From Hydrogenophaga intermedia (lineage in GTDB: Bacteria; Pseudomonadota; Gammaproteobacteria; Burkholderiales; Burkholderiaceae_C): DNA of 64,000 nucleotides. The stretch lies in contig NZ_JAMBNO010000020.1 in assembly GCF_023715105.1 (NCBI RefSeq), positions 1-64,000 of the forward strand, read 5' to 3'. Numbering within the stretch: position 1 is the stretch's first letter; each line of letters begins with the position of its first letter. The notes beneath the pieces are model-generated. The model had not been told where the DNA came from and ran no database searches. It saw only the letters and a list, made by a program, of their open reading frames with translations. The position numbers and the translations under genes are program-made. This document shows positions 33,339 through 42,463 of this stretch, piece by piece.

Positions 33339-33773
33339 GTGCGCAGCTACCCCCACAACAGCCCAGAAGCCGCCGCGCGCATCGTCGCGCTGGTGCTCAT
33401 CTCCGACGGTCACGTGTGCAGTTCCGAATTCAACATCCTCAAGCAGTTGGGCGCGGAGCGCGAACTCGGGCTGGAGCCCCAGCTCCTGCCGCACATCGTT
33501 CACACCTTGTGCGAAGAGCTCCTGGCGGGTGGGTACGAGACCGGATCGCTCATGGGCAACGTCGATGACAGCGCCTTGGCGTCATTGATGGCCGAGATCT
33601 CCGATCCGGCGCGGCAAAGGAAGGTGATGCGCCTGTCCCTGGCCGCGGCGCGCGCCGATGGCCATCTGGCCGACGGCGAAACCTTGGTGGTGGAGGCCGC
33701 TCGACGCCACTGGAAGCTCTACGATGGCGAGGAGCCGAGCGCCACGAAGGTGGCCCATCGCCACGCCGCCTGA
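33339..33773 (+). CDS. TerB-like protein (paralogue of the gene at 27408)
   Basis: A 144-residue helical TerB-type protein. It starts at GTG 33339, giving RSYPHNSPEAAARIVALVL, and has the acidic pattern AAARADGHLADGETLVVEA expected for metal-binding members. The protein at 27408-27827 is its close relative. The two lie about 5.5 kb apart on opposite strands at the edges of the same group of genes. Confidence 0.75.
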   Translation: MRSYPHNSPEAAARIVALVLISDGHVCSSEFNILKQLGAERELGLEPQLLPHIVHTLCEELLAGGYETGSLMGNVDDSALASLMAEISDPARQRKVMRLSLAAARADGHLADGETLVVEAARRHWKLYDGEEPSATKVAHRHAA

Positions 33774-33787
33774 TCGAGGTCGATCAG
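33770..33787. terminator. Palindrome between convergent genes
   Basis: CTGATCGA-GG-TCGATCAG is an 18-base palindrome that includes the stop codon of the TerB-like gene. It lies between that gene and the minus-strand LysR gene. It lacks a T-run, so terminator function is possible but weak. Confidence 0.4.
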
Positions 33788-33794
33788 GACACCT

Positions 33795-34676
33795 CTAAAG
33801 TCGCGCCGCGGCCACCACCTGCGTCACCAGGGGGTGGTGCTGGCCGCGCCGCGACCGGATGGCGTGGATCTCTTCCTTCACGCCATCACTACTGCCCAGC
33901 AGCCGAAGGCCGCGCATCAGGCCGACGTCGTCTGCTCCGAGTCGGCTGACCGGGAACACGCCCAGGCCGCGAGCCGCAAACACCGCCAGCAGGGCGCTGT
34001 CCTCGAACTCCCCTACGATGCGAGGGCGCAGGCCCTGCGTTTCGAACCAGTGGTCCAGCGTCGGGCGCAGGGCCGAGTGCCCAGTGGGCAGCAGAACAGG
34101 CAAGTCGTTCAGGCTTTGCGGAAACCGGTCGCGCTCGGGCTTCCCGACCAGCCGGGCCGGGCCATACCACTCGACCGGTGACTCAACGAGGCGCTCGCTG
34201 GTGAGGCGCAGGTTCGGGTTGCGCGGTGCGGCCTGACCGGCCAGCACCAGGTCCAGGTGATGCAGCGCCAGTTCGCCCAGCAGCTGCTCGAACTCTCCTT
34301 CGTGGCAGACCAACCGAAGGTTGGGTGTGCTCAACACGGGCTCCAGCAGCGCATGGGCTGCAAGCTTCGAGATGCCATCGGAGAACCCAACCGCCAGGCG
34401 GGCCACCTTGCCGCTGGCCGCTTCGCGCACCTCGTCAGGGATGCCCTGGCCCAGCTGAAAAATCTCCTCGGCGCGTGCAAAAGCAGCCTGACCTGCTTCG
34501 GTGAGGGCCACGCCACGGCCCGAGGGCTTGAGGAGCTGGTGGCCCAGCGCCTTCTCCAGCTCGCGCACCTGCGCGCTGATGGTCTGCACCGCCATGTCCA
34601 GCCGTTCGGCGGCACGGGCGAAGCCGCCTTCCTTGCTGACAACCCAGAAGTAGTGGAGATGTCGGTAGTTCAGCAT
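33795..34676 (-). CDS. LysR-family regulator (NhaR type)
   Basis: A 293-residue LysR regulator beginning MLNYRHLHYFWVVSKEGGF, the diagnostic start of NhaR, followed by the helix-turn-helix AVQTISAQVRELEKALGHQL. NhaR proteins activate sodium/proton antiporter or stress genes in response to Na+ or pH. Here it is divergent from a small membrane-protein gene and a Na+/Ca2+ exchanger gene, which may be its targets. Confidence 0.88.
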   Translation of the reverse strand: MLNYRHLHYFWVVSKEGGFARAAERLDMAVQTISAQVRELEKALGHQLLKPSGRGVALTEAGQAAFARAEEIFQLGQGIPDEVREAASGKVARLAVGFSDGISKLAAHALLEPVLSTPNLRLVCHEGEFEQLLGELALHHLDLVLAGQAAPRNPNLRLTSERLVESPVEWYGPARLVGKPERDRFPQSLNDLPVLLPTGHSALRPTLDHWFETQGLRPRIVGEFEDSALLAVFAARGLGVFPVSRLGADDVGLMRGLRLLGSSDGVKEEIHAIRSRRGQHHPLVTQVVAAARL

Positions 34677-34786
34677 GTGTCCTCCGGTGCGGGAAAACCG
34701 AAGTTTAAGTGCGTGCGAATCTGGTTTGTGCGAAGCGCATTGGTCCCGATACTCTGTGCCATTCGAATACCATAGGAAGTCCAGTC

Positions 34787-35200
34787 ATGTTCTACGTCCT
34801 CAGTTGGTTCTCCGTCGTCGCACTTCTGGCGCTGTGGTCGCTGGCTGCCTGGGCGCTGCATGCCGTTGCCGTCTGGACGGTTTCGAACGCGGGCGCGCTC
34901 ACAGGGGCTGCATCAGGCGCCGGCACCATCGCTGTGCCGGATTGGCTGGCCCCCTGGGTGCCGCCCGAAGTCGCGCAGTGGGCAAGCCAACTGATGGCGG
35001 GCTTTGCGCCGTTTGTCGACGGCCTGCTGCAGGCCGCACCCGCGCTGGCGGGTGGCTTGACCGTGGCGACATGGGTGATCTGGGGCATCGGCAGCGTGCT
35101 GCTCGTGCTGCTAGGCGCCGGGCTGCACCTGCTCATCGCGCTGTTGCGCCGCCGCGGTGGCGGCTCAGGTCCTCAGCCGCGCCAGCCAGTGGCAGCTTGA
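34787..35200 (+). CDS. Small inner membrane protein
   Basis: A 137-residue protein with hydrophobic segments at about 3-28 (FYVLSWFSVVALLALWSLAA) and 95-122 (TWVIWGIGSVLLVLLGAGLH), separated by a soluble loop rich in tryptophan and proline. The family is not recognised. It is divergent from the NhaR-type gene and upstream of the cation exchanger. Confidence 0.65.
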   Translation: MFYVLSWFSVVALLALWSLAAWALHAVAVWTVSNAGALTGAASGAGTIAVPDWLAPWVPPEVAQWASQLMAGFAPFVDGLLQAAPALAGGLTVATWVIWGIGSVLLVLLGAGLHLLIALLRRRGGGSGPQPRQPVAA

Positions 35201-35417
35201 CTGGTAGGCTTCTTGGGCGTGGCACCACTGCAGCACGCGGGTCGGGTCTTGTGAGGGCCCGTGGGGCGGAGCAGGCCCAGCCCGCGATGCTGAGCCGAGC
35301 GCAGCCGCAGCCGCTCCCGGGTCTGATTGCGGAACTGGCTCTCAGGCCGACCGCTGAGTGGCCCAGGTGGCGTTGCAGCCTGCGGTGGGCGAACGCTTGC
35401 AGCTACAGTGCCAGATC

Positions 35418-36503
35418 ATGAACATACTCATTTTTCTCGGTGGCCTGATCCTGCTGGTCATCGGTGCCAACGTGCTCGTCCGCGGTGCGTCCAAGCTGGC
35501 GCTGTCGTTCGGCATCAGCCCGCTCGTCGTAGGACTCACCATCGTGGCCTTCGGCACCAGCGCGCCCGAGGTCGCGGTGAGTGTCGGTGCCGTGCTCGAC
35601 GGCAAGACCGACATTGCCATCGGCAACGTGGTGGGCAGCAACATCTTCAATGTGCTGTTCATCCTGGGCATCAGTGCGCTGATCGCGCCGCTGGTGGTCA
35701 ACATCCAACTGATCCGCCAGGAAGTGCCGATCATGATCGGCGCGAGCCTGCTGTTGCTGGCGCTGGGGTTGGACGGCCGACTGTCGTTCTTCGACGGTGG
35801 AATTCTCTTCGTGCTGCTCGTGTCGTACACGGCGTTCCTCGTCGTGCAATCGCGGCGCGAGACACAGGCCGCCAAGGATGAGTACGCCCACGAGATCAAA
35901 CCCGCCGAAGCGGGTGCTTGGGACGACCGGCTGCCCGCCCAACTGCTGCTAATCGGTGCCGGCCTGGCGGCGCTGGTGTTCGGATCCGAATACCTCGTGC
36001 AGGCCTCGGTGAACTTCGCCAAGGCGATGGGCGTGAGCGACTTGATCATCGGCCTGACCATCGTCGCCGCGGGCACCAGCATGCCCGAGGTGGCCACCAG
36101 CATCACCGCTGCCATCAAGGGCGAGCGCGACATCGCAGTAGGTAACGTCGTCGGCAGCAACACCTTCAACATTCTGGGCTGCCTGGGCCTGTCGGGCCTG
36201 GTGTCGGGTGACCTCGGCCTGGCCATGGCGCCGTCGCTGCTGGCCTTCGACATTTGGGTCATGCTGGCCGTGGCGCTCGCGTGCCTGCCGGTCTTCATCA
36301 CAGGCCGTGAGATTGCGCGCTGGGAAGGCGGCGTCTTCCTCGGTTACTACGTCGCCTACGTGGCTTACCTGATCCTGGCCGCGCAGCAGCACGACGCGCT
36401 GCAGGCGTTCTCGGGTGTCATGCTTGGCTTCGTCGTTCCTCTGACGGTGGTGACGCTGGTGGTGGTGGTGATCCGCCGTCCGGCGGCAAGCAGCGTGCCG
36501 TGA
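35418..36503 (+). CDS. Calcium/sodium antiporter, CaCA family (YrbG-like)
   Basis: A 361-residue membrane protein with about ten segments and the two alpha-repeats of cation/Ca2+ exchangers: GISPLVVGLTIVAFGTSAPE near residue 33 and GVSDLIIGLTIVAAGTSMPE near 204. Each carries the conserved glutamate used for Ca2+ binding, plus the paired GNVVGSNIFN and GNVVGSNTFN. ATG 35418 starts directly with the first helix. It exchanges Ca2+ or another cation for Na+ or H+. Confidence 0.92.
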   Translation: MNILIFLGGLILLVIGANVLVRGASKLALSFGISPLVVGLTIVAFGTSAPEVAVSVGAVLDGKTDIAIGNVVGSNIFNVLFILGISALIAPLVVNIQLIRQEVPIMIGASLLLLALGLDGRLSFFDGGILFVLLVSYTAFLVVQSRRETQAAKDEYAHEIKPAEAGAWDDRLPAQLLLIGAGLAALVFGSEYLVQASVNFAKAMGVSDLIIGLTIVAAGTSMPEVATSITAAIKGERDIAVGNVVGSNTFNILGCLGLSGLVSGDLGLAMAPSLLAFDIWVMLAVALACLPVFITGREIARWEGGVFLGYYVAYVAYLILAAQQHDALQAFSGVMLGFVVPLTVVTLVVVVIRRPAASSVP

Positions 36504-36573
36504 GTGAGTTGATGAGCATTCAGGACAATCTGCTCAGTCCCCGCCGTGCCTTGCGGGACGACGTCGAGGCCCC

Positions 36574-37173
36574 ATGACGGAATCCATCGTGCAGCGGCTG
36601 CGTGAAACAGCCGCGAACCTGCCTGCCGAGAGGGTGTCGATGCAAACCCTGGCGCAAGCCCACGGGCCTGCCGCGCACGGCACCTGGCTGCTGCTGATGG
36701 CAGTCCCGTGTCTCCTTCCCGTGCCTGGCGTCGGCACTGTGCTTGGCCTGGGAATGGCCGCGCTGGCGGCGGCGATGTGGCGGGGTCAGTCCTCTGCATG
36801 CCTTCCTCGGCGGGTGGCTGAACTCGAACTCTCACGCACCTGGGCGCAGCGGGTGCTGGGCATGCTTGCGTCTGCCTATTGCGTGGCTGGGCGTCTTGCC
36901 AGGGCCCGGCTGAGCCATCTTGCATCCCCGGAGAGACGGTCATGGACCGCCGCAGCGATTGGGTTGATGGCTTTCATCGTCGTCATGCCCATCCCCTTCG
37001 GCAACGTGCTCCCGGCGCTGGCGCTGATGCTCATCGGACTGGGGCTGGTGTTTCGCGATGGTGTTGCGGTTGTCCTGGGGCTGGCGATGGCGGCCCTGGC
37101 GATGTGCGTCACTGCGGGCGTCATGCTGATGGCATGGGCCTGGGGCAGTGACTGGCTCCTGGGTTTGTTTTGA
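36574..37173 (+). CDS. ExoD-family membrane protein
   Basis: A 199-residue membrane protein resembling ExoD: soluble N-terminus (RLRETAANLPAERVSMQTLA), then LLLMAVPCLLPVPGVGTVLG and MAFIVVMPIPFGNVLPALAL, where the paired P-x-P turns are typical. ExoD affects exopolysaccharide formation and alkali tolerance in rhizobia; the mechanism is unknown. Its place after a cation exchanger supports a role in pH or ion homeostasis. Confidence 0.85.
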   Translation: MTESIVQRLRETAANLPAERVSMQTLAQAHGPAAHGTWLLLMAVPCLLPVPGVGTVLGLGMAALAAAMWRGQSSACLPRRVAELELSRTWAQRVLGMLASAYCVAGRLARARLSHLASPERRSWTAAAIGLMAFIVVMPIPFGNVLPALALMLIGLGLVFRDGVAVVLGLAMAALAMCVTAGVMLMAWAWGSDWLLGLF

Positions 37174-37192
37174 ATCTGAACGGAAGTTCGAA

Positions 37193-37669
37193 ATGATCTA
37201 CGCTGCCCTCAAGACGGTTCATGTGCTGGCCATCATCCTGTGGATCGGTGGCATGGCATTTGCGCACTTCTTCCTGCGCCCGGCCGTCGCCCAGCTCGAA
37301 GCGCCAGTCCGCTTGCGGCTGATGCACGATGTGCTCGGCCGCTTCTTCCAAGCGGTACTTGTGGCCGCGCTGCTGACGCTGGCCAGCGGCGTGTGGATGC
37401 TGGGCCGTGTGGCCAAGCAGGTGGTGCAGTCGGGGGGCAACTTCGAGATGCCGCTGGCCTGGACCGTCATGGCGGCGGTGGGCGTCGCGATGGTGGCGAT
37501 CTTCATGCACATCCGCTTCGTGCTCTTCAAGCGGCTCGGCCGGGCCGTGGCAGCGTCCGAGTGGGCCGCCGGTGGTGCGGTCTTGGCGCAGATTCGCACA
37601 TGGGTCTCGATCAACCTCGGCCTGGGCGTCTTGGTGCTGCTCGTGACGCTGATGCGCTGGACGACCTGA
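37193..37669 (+). CDS. CopD-family membrane protein
   Basis: A 158-residue protein with four hydrophobic segments: YAALKTVHVLAIILWIGGMA, FQAVLVAALLTLASGVWML, VMAAVGVAMVAIFMHIRFV and VSINLGLGVLVLLVTLMRW. H9 in the first segment and H104 in the third would be available for haem or copper binding, as in CopD-like integral membrane proteins. ATG 37193 follows GGAAG. Confidence 0.75.
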   Translation: MIYAALKTVHVLAIILWIGGMAFAHFFLRPAVAQLEAPVRLRLMHDVLGRFFQAVLVAALLTLASGVWMLGRVAKQVVQSGGNFEMPLAWTVMAAVGVAMVAIFMHIRFVLFKRLGRAVAASEWAAGGAVLAQIRTWVSINLGLGVLVLLVTLMRWTT

Positions 37670-38231
37670 GTCCTGACCCTGCAGACCACTTTCCGGCGTC
37701 GTGGACGGCACCGATACGGTCAGCCGACCAAGCTGCCCGACCAAGCACAAACTCGGCGAAGGCATCCAAGGTGACGCCTCTGAAGACGGCGGCGCGTACG
37801 CGCCAGGTCAGTGCCACTCCGAGCGTTACCACCGAGAGGCCGTGGTTCGCCGCTGCCGACGGGTTTCACGTCAACGAGCGCGCATGCGCCCTGGTCTCAA
37901 GGAAGCTGCAGCCGTTGGGGTCGCCCTTCGCCGCGGGAATGACCGGTCTTCTGTTTAACCGCCGGCTGCTGTGGGTCGAAAGCTGCCGGCGGGGCCATGA
38001 AGGGCGAACTTCCGCCATCAGTCTGTTGTGGACTCTGGGATGTAGCGCCGACAGTGCACTGCGAGGGCCACTAATTGCTTTGCGAGGGCTTGCGAAGAAC
38101 AGCTTTCGACGGCGGCTTGTCTTGTCACATGGCAATCTGCGCCTGCGCCTGCGCATCAGCGACTGGGCTCAGTTCGGTTGTTGGACAGCCAGCGTGCTCT
38201 CCCGAAGCCGCCCTGGGCCGCTTGCGCGCCT
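37670..38231. other. Gene-free stretch
   Basis: About 560 bases between the CopD-like gene and the minus-strand CoA-transferase. Only low-quality overlapping frames are seen; no RNA gene or mobile element is recognised. Confidence 0.4.
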
Positions 38232-39479
38232 TCAGCCTACCGAGGCAGACGCTTGTGGTCCTGCAACGGCTTGAGCATCGACCAAACCCTGTACCTCGGC
38301 TTCGTCGAAACCGAATTCGCTCAAGACCTCAAATGTGTGCTCACCGATCAGCGGCGCCGGGCCTGTACGGGCAGGACTAACGCCGTCAAAGTGCAGTGGA
38401 CAACCCACGGCCTGGTCCAGGCCGGCGCGGGTGTCGTGGTTGTCGATCACCATGCCCACGGCGCGGGTCTGAGGATGACTCAGTGCCTGCCCCACGTCCT
38501 GCACGGGGCCCACGGGTACGCCTGACTGCGCAAGGGCTTGCGTCCAATAAGCCACCGATTCAGTGCGCAGCGCCGTGTTGATGAGGGCTTCGAGCTCACG
38601 GCGGTTGGCCAAGCGCGCGGCACCACTCACGAAGCGCTCGTCCTGCGTCCATTCGGGGTGCCCCAGCGTTGCGGCGATGCGCACCCAATTGGCCTGGTTA
38701 CCTCCTCCAATGGCGATGGCGCCATCGGCACATGCGTAGGTCTGATATGGCGCGATCAGCGGGTGTGCCGTCCCCATGGGTTTTGCGACGATCCCTTTGG
38801 AGAAGTAGGCTGCAGCGAACCAGTAGGTTTGCTGCATGCATGCCTGCAGCAATGAGGTGTCGACACGCCCGCCCTGGCCGGTGCGCAGGCGGCGGATGTA
38901 GGCGGCCAGCACGCCCAGCGCGGCCAGGATGCCGGCGTTCACGTCGGCCACCGAGATGCCAGGCTTTACGCCTGCACGGCCCTCTTCACCGGTGACGCTG
39001 ATGAGGCCGGAGAAGGCCTGCAGGATCAGGTCGAAGCCGCCCTGCTCGGCCAGTGGCCCGGTGCGGCCGTAACCGGAGATGGCAGCGTAGATAAGGCGTG
39101 GGTTGGCGCGCAGGAGCACCTCGTGGCCGAGCCCGAGGCGCTCCATGGTGCCGACGCGAAAGTTCTCGGTCACCACGTCGACCTGCGCGACCATGCGCAG
39201 CAGCGCCGCGCGGCCTTCGGCCGTGCGCAGGTCCAGCGCCACCGAGCGCTTGCCGCGGTTGATCATCACGAAGGCGGGCGACAGGCCGAGATCGCCCGGG
39301 CGCTGGTAGCCACGCGCGTCGTCACCGCCGGGAAAGCGCTCGACCTTGATCACGTCGGCGCCCATGTCGGAGAGCAGCACGCCGCACACGGGGCCGGCCA
39401 TGATCTGCGAGAGCTCGAGCACCTTCAGGCCCGCGAGCGGGCGGTCGAAGTCCTCGGGCAGAGCGGTCTGCTCGGTCAT
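38232..39479 (-). CDS. CaiB/BaiF-family CoA-transferase
   Basis: A 415-residue class III CoA-transferase with LKVLELSQIMAGPVCGVLLS, GADVIKVERFPGGDDARG, NRGKRSVALDLRTAEGRAAL and GGFDLILQAFSGLISVTGEE, the last holding the expected aspartate. ATG 39479 is the family start; the longer frame overlaps the Bug gene. It ends a minus-strand group (enoyl-CoA hydratase, Bug, CoA-transferase) and would activate the operon's acid substrate. Confidence 0.9.
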   Translation of the reverse strand: MTEQTALPEDFDRPLAGLKVLELSQIMAGPVCGVLLSDMGADVIKVERFPGGDDARGYQRPGDLGLSPAFVMINRGKRSVALDLRTAEGRAALLRMVAQVDVVTENFRVGTMERLGLGHEVLLRANPRLIYAAISGYGRTGPLAEQGGFDLILQAFSGLISVTGEEGRAGVKPGISVADVNAGILAALGVLAAYIRRLRTGQGGRVDTSLLQACMQQTYWFAAAYFSKGIVAKPMGTAHPLIAPYQTYACADGAIAIGGGNQANWVRIAATLGHPEWTQDERFVSGAARLANRRELEALINTALRTESVAYWTQALAQSGVPVGPVQDVGQALSHPQTRAVGMVIDNHDTRAGLDQAVGCPLHFDGVSPARTGPAPLIGEHTFEVLSEFGFDEAEVQGLVDAQAVAGPQASASVG

Positions 39480-39483
39480 TCGC

Positions 39484-40467
39484 TCAACCTTCCATCTTGA
39501 TGCCGGCGGTCTTGATGACCTGGCCCCACTTGGCCAGGTCGGCGCGCACGCGTTCCTGCACCCATTCGGGCGTGCGCGCCTGTGCGTCCTCGACCCCGTA
39601 CTTGTCGAGCGTGGCGACCACCTCGGGGTCGGCCATGGTCTGCACCATGGCCTGTTGCAGGCGCTGCGCGATCGGTGCCGGCAACTGCGGCGGCGCAACC
39701 ATGGCGAACCAAGGCGTGGCCTCGTAACCGGCCACGCCCTGCTCGGCGATGGTGGGCACGTTCTTCATGCTGGCGGCGCGCTGTGCCGAGGTGACGGCGA
39801 TGGCGCGCATGCGGCCGGCCTGGATCAGCGGCAGCGCCGGCGCGATGGTGGCGAACGCCACCTGCACCTGGCCGGCCATGAGGTCGTTCATCGCGGGGGC
39901 GGCACCGCGGTAGGGCACGTGGCGGATCTGCGTGCCCGTGAGCTGCTTGAACAGCTCGCCCGCCAGTTGGTGCGGCGAGCCGATGCCCGACGAGGAGTAC
40001 GCGTAGGCCTCAGGCTTTTCCTTGAGCAGGCGGACCAGCGAGGGCACGTCGTTGGCGGGCACGTCGTTGTTGACCAGCAGCACCAGGCCGCTTGCGCCCA
40101 CGTAGCCCAGGGGCGTGAAGTCGCGCACCGGGTCGTAGGGCACGCTGCGCAGGTTGGGAATGATCGACATGCTGCCGGTGTCGGCCAGGTAGAGGTGGTA
40201 GCCGTCGGCCGGCTGGCGCGCCACGTAGGCAGCGGCGATGGCGCCGCCCGCGCCGGGGCGGTACTCGAACACCACGGGCTGGCCGAGCAGTTTCTCCAGC
40301 CGAACGGCCAGGGTGCGGGCCACGATGTCGGCCGCGCCGCCGGTGCTGTAGCCGATGTGCAGCTTGAAGGCCTGCGACGGCCAGGTGTTGGCGTGCAGCG
40401 CGGGCACGGCCAGCGCCGCGGGGGCCGCGCCCATCAGGCGCAGCAGGGTTCGTCGATCGATGTGCAT
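39484..40467 (-). CDS. Bug/TctC-type tripartite tricarboxylate solute-binding protein
   Basis: A 327-residue exported binding protein with signal sequence RRTLLRLMGAAPAALAVPAL and the family elements FKLHIGYSTGGAADIVARTL, EYRPGAGGAIAAAYVARQPA and SSGIGSPHQLAGELFKQL. It lies four bases upstream of the CoA-transferase gene and would bring in the substrate acid. No membrane components of a transporter are nearby. Confidence 0.88.
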   Translation of the reverse strand: MHIDRRTLLRLMGAAPAALAVPALHANTWPSQAFKLHIGYSTGGAADIVARTLAVRLEKLLGQPVVFEYRPGAGGAIAAAYVARQPADGYHLYLADTGSMSIIPNLRSVPYDPVRDFTPLGYVGASGLVLLVNNDVPANDVPSLVRLLKEKPEAYAYSSSGIGSPHQLAGELFKQLTGTQIRHVPYRGAAPAMNDLMAGQVQVAFATIAPALPLIQAGRMRAIAVTSAQRAASMKNVPTIAEQGVAGYEATPWFAMVAPPQLPAPIAQRLQQAMVQTMADPEVVATLDKYGVEDAQARTPEWVQERVRADLAKWGQVIKTAGIKMEG

Positions 40468-40505
40468 GTCTTGTCTCCTTCGTTGTGATGGGTGTCGGCC
40501 GCGGC

Positions 40506-41312
40506 TCAGCGGCCCTTGAACACCGGCGGCCGCTTTTCTTGCCAGGCGCGCATGCCTTCGCGCAGGTCTTCGCTGGCCAGGCTCGCGCGGTGGCGCTCGT
40601 CGCTCGCCGCCACATCGAGTTCGCCGCGGGCGATCTCGTTGAGCGAACGCTTCATGCCCTCCACCGCACGCGGCGCCTGGGCACTCAGGGTGCGCACCAA
40701 CGCGTCCACCGTGCCGTCCAGGGCCTCAGGCGCCACCACGTCGGTGAGGTAGCCGATGCGCAGCATTTCCTCGGCCTTGATGGTGGTGGCAGTGAGGAAG
40801 AGCCGGCGTGCGGCGTTGGTGCCCAGGCGGTGCGACCAGCGGATCAGGCCTTCGGTGTAGTAGTGCAGGCCCAGGCGGCTGGCGGGCATGAACATCTCGC
40901 AATCGCTGCGGCCGACCCGGAAATCACAGCTCAGCGCGAGGTCCGTCGCGCCGCCGTAGACGCTGCCGTTGAGGCGGCACACGGTGGGCACGCGCAGGGA
41001 CTCCAGTTCCAGCGTCATGGCCGGGAAGTCGGGTAGCGGACGTTCGGCCCGGCCCGCCGGCGCGATGGCGCCGCTGCGCTCGCCGAGCTCATCGAGGTCG
41101 TAACCGGCACTGAACACGCGGCCCACGCCGGTGAGCACGAGCACGCGCACCTGCGCATCGCGTTCGACCTCGGCCAGGATTTCGCGCAGGCGGATCACGT
41201 CCTCGGCCTGCATGCGGTTGAGCACCCGGGGGCGCTGGAGCGTCACGGTGGCCACGCCGTCGGCGATGGCCAGGCCGGGCAGATCGCCCAGGCTCTCGTC
41301 TCTTGCATTCAT
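40506..41312 (-). CDS. Enoyl-CoA hydratase/isomerase family protein
   Basis: A 268-residue crotonase-fold protein with VLVLTGVGRVFSAGYDLDEL (oxyanion hole) and VCRLNGSVYGGATDLALSCD, where the second oxyanion residue lies. The glutamate pair of true hydratases is not clearly present: around the usual site the sequence is SRLGLHYYTEGLIRW. It may therefore be an isomerase, decarboxylase or another crotonase activity. First gene of the minus-strand catabolic group. Confidence 0.85.
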   Translation of the reverse strand: MNARDESLGDLPGLAIADGVATVTLQRPRVLNRMQAEDVIRLREILAEVERDAQVRVLVLTGVGRVFSAGYDLDELGERSGAIAPAGRAERPLPDFPAMTLELESLRVPTVCRLNGSVYGGATDLALSCDFRVGRSDCEMFMPASRLGLHYYTEGLIRWSHRLGTNAARRLFLTATTIKAEEMLRIGYLTDVVAPEALDGTVDALVRTLSAQAPRAVEGMKRSLNEIARGELDVAASDERHRASLASEDLREGMRAWQEKRPPVFKGR

Positions 41313-41328
41313 TTCTGTCTCCTTTCGA

Positions 41329-41348
41329 TTCATATGAATTTATATGAA
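41329..41348. promoter_or_regulatory. Tandem GntR-type operator candidate
   Basis: TTCATATGAA (41329-41338, a perfect palindrome) is followed immediately by TTTATATGAA (41339-41348). It lies in the divergent promoter region between the enoyl-CoA hydratase start and the GntR start. The AT-rich palindrome stands out in this GC-rich DNA. Confidence 0.55.
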
Positions 41349-41436
41349 CGCGTTTTCAAGGTCAAGAGCATTTGAAATGAGGGAAAACCACGACGCATGA
41401 ATTCCCGAAAGGCGCCCTGGCCGTACACTGCCGCCC

Positions 41437-42111
41437 ATGAGCGACGCGACGACAACAGCCGAACGCACGACGACCACGGTGACCGACGAGGTGCGACTGG
41501 CGCTGGAAGACGACATCCGGCAGGGCCGCCTGCGCCCGGGCGACGCGCTGGACGTGAAGGCGGTGGCCGAGCGCTTCGGCATCTCGCGCACACCGGCCAA
41601 AGAGGCGCTGCTGCAACTGGCCGCCGCGGGCCTGATGAACTTCTCGCCGCGCCGCGGCGCGGTGGTGACGCGGCTGGAGCCGCGCGAGGTGTTCGGCATG
41701 CTGGAGGTGCTGGCGGTGCTCGAATCGGAGGCCGCCCGGCTGAGCGCACGCCGCATGAGCAACGCGCAACGCCAGGCGCTCGACGCGGTGCAGCAGGAGG
41801 CCGAGCTGGCCGTGGAACGCGACGACATCGCGGCCTACACCGGGCTCAACTTGCGCTTGCACGACCTCATCTACCAGGGCTGCGACAACAGCTACCTGGC
41901 CGGCCAGATCGTGCACATCCGCGAGCGGCTGGCGGCCTACCGGCCGGTGTCGTTCGAGCGGCCTGGCCGCATGAAGGCGTCGCACCGCGAGCACGGCGCC
42001 ATCGTGCGCGCCATCGTGCGCGGCGACGAACCCGAAGCGCACCGCGCGATGGTGGAGCACATCACCGTGGGCGGCACCGCGCAGGCCGAGCTGATGCTGC
42101 GCATGCGTTGA
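41437..42111 (+). CDS. GntR-family regulator with FCD domain
   Basis: A 224-residue FadR-subfamily regulator. The winged helix-turn-helix covers about residues 10-78 (EVRLALEDDIRQGRLRPGDA, AERFGISRTPAKEALLQLAA). The all-helical FCD ligand-binding domain follows, with histidine-containing helices such as TGLNLRLHDLIYQG and REHGAIVRAIVRGD that bind a metal in the family. It is divergent from the CoA-ester operon and probably represses it in the absence of its acid ligand. Confidence 0.88.
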   Translation: MSDATTTAERTTTTVTDEVRLALEDDIRQGRLRPGDALDVKAVAERFGISRTPAKEALLQLAAAGLMNFSPRRGAVVTRLEPREVFGMLEVLAVLESEAARLSARRMSNAQRQALDAVQQEAELAVERDDIAAYTGLNLRLHDLIYQGCDNSYLAGQIVHIRERLAAYRPVSFERPGRMKASHREHGAIVRAIVRGDEPEAHRAMVEHITVGGTAQAELMLRMR

Positions 42112-42323
42112 GCGATTCAGATGCGGCTCGCGCAGGACTGCACTCGTTCAACTTCTTGAGTTGTCCAGCTTCCGCATAAGACTGATCTCGGTCGTTCGAC
42201 GCTGCGGCCTGCGATGACCACTATCAGCCATAAGCAGAAGTCCCGGGCTTCAACGCGTCAGACCCGCGCGTTCAGATTCGCGCGAATTCTGGGGGTGCGG
42301 TGTAGGCGCTGCGCAGCAAATCC
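42112..42323. other. Gene-free stretch before the IS5 element
   Basis: No gene is seen between the GntR stop and the IS5 target duplication. Confidence 0.4.
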
Positions 42324-42327
42324 CTAG

Positions 42328-42343
42328 GGAAGGTCTGCACAAC
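42328..42343 (+). repeat. IS5 left terminal inverted repeat
   Basis: GGAAGGTCTGCACAAC; matches the right end perfectly in reverse complement. Confidence 0.9.
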
Positions 42344-42463
42344 ACCCGCCGCAGCGAGGGTTGATGCATGAGATTTCAGATGGCGGCAGCTCCAGGGCAA
42401 TTCGGGTCATTCGAGGGCCGATTTGCGGCCCTTTGCCAGCCCTTTCGGTCGCTGCGGGCGCAC

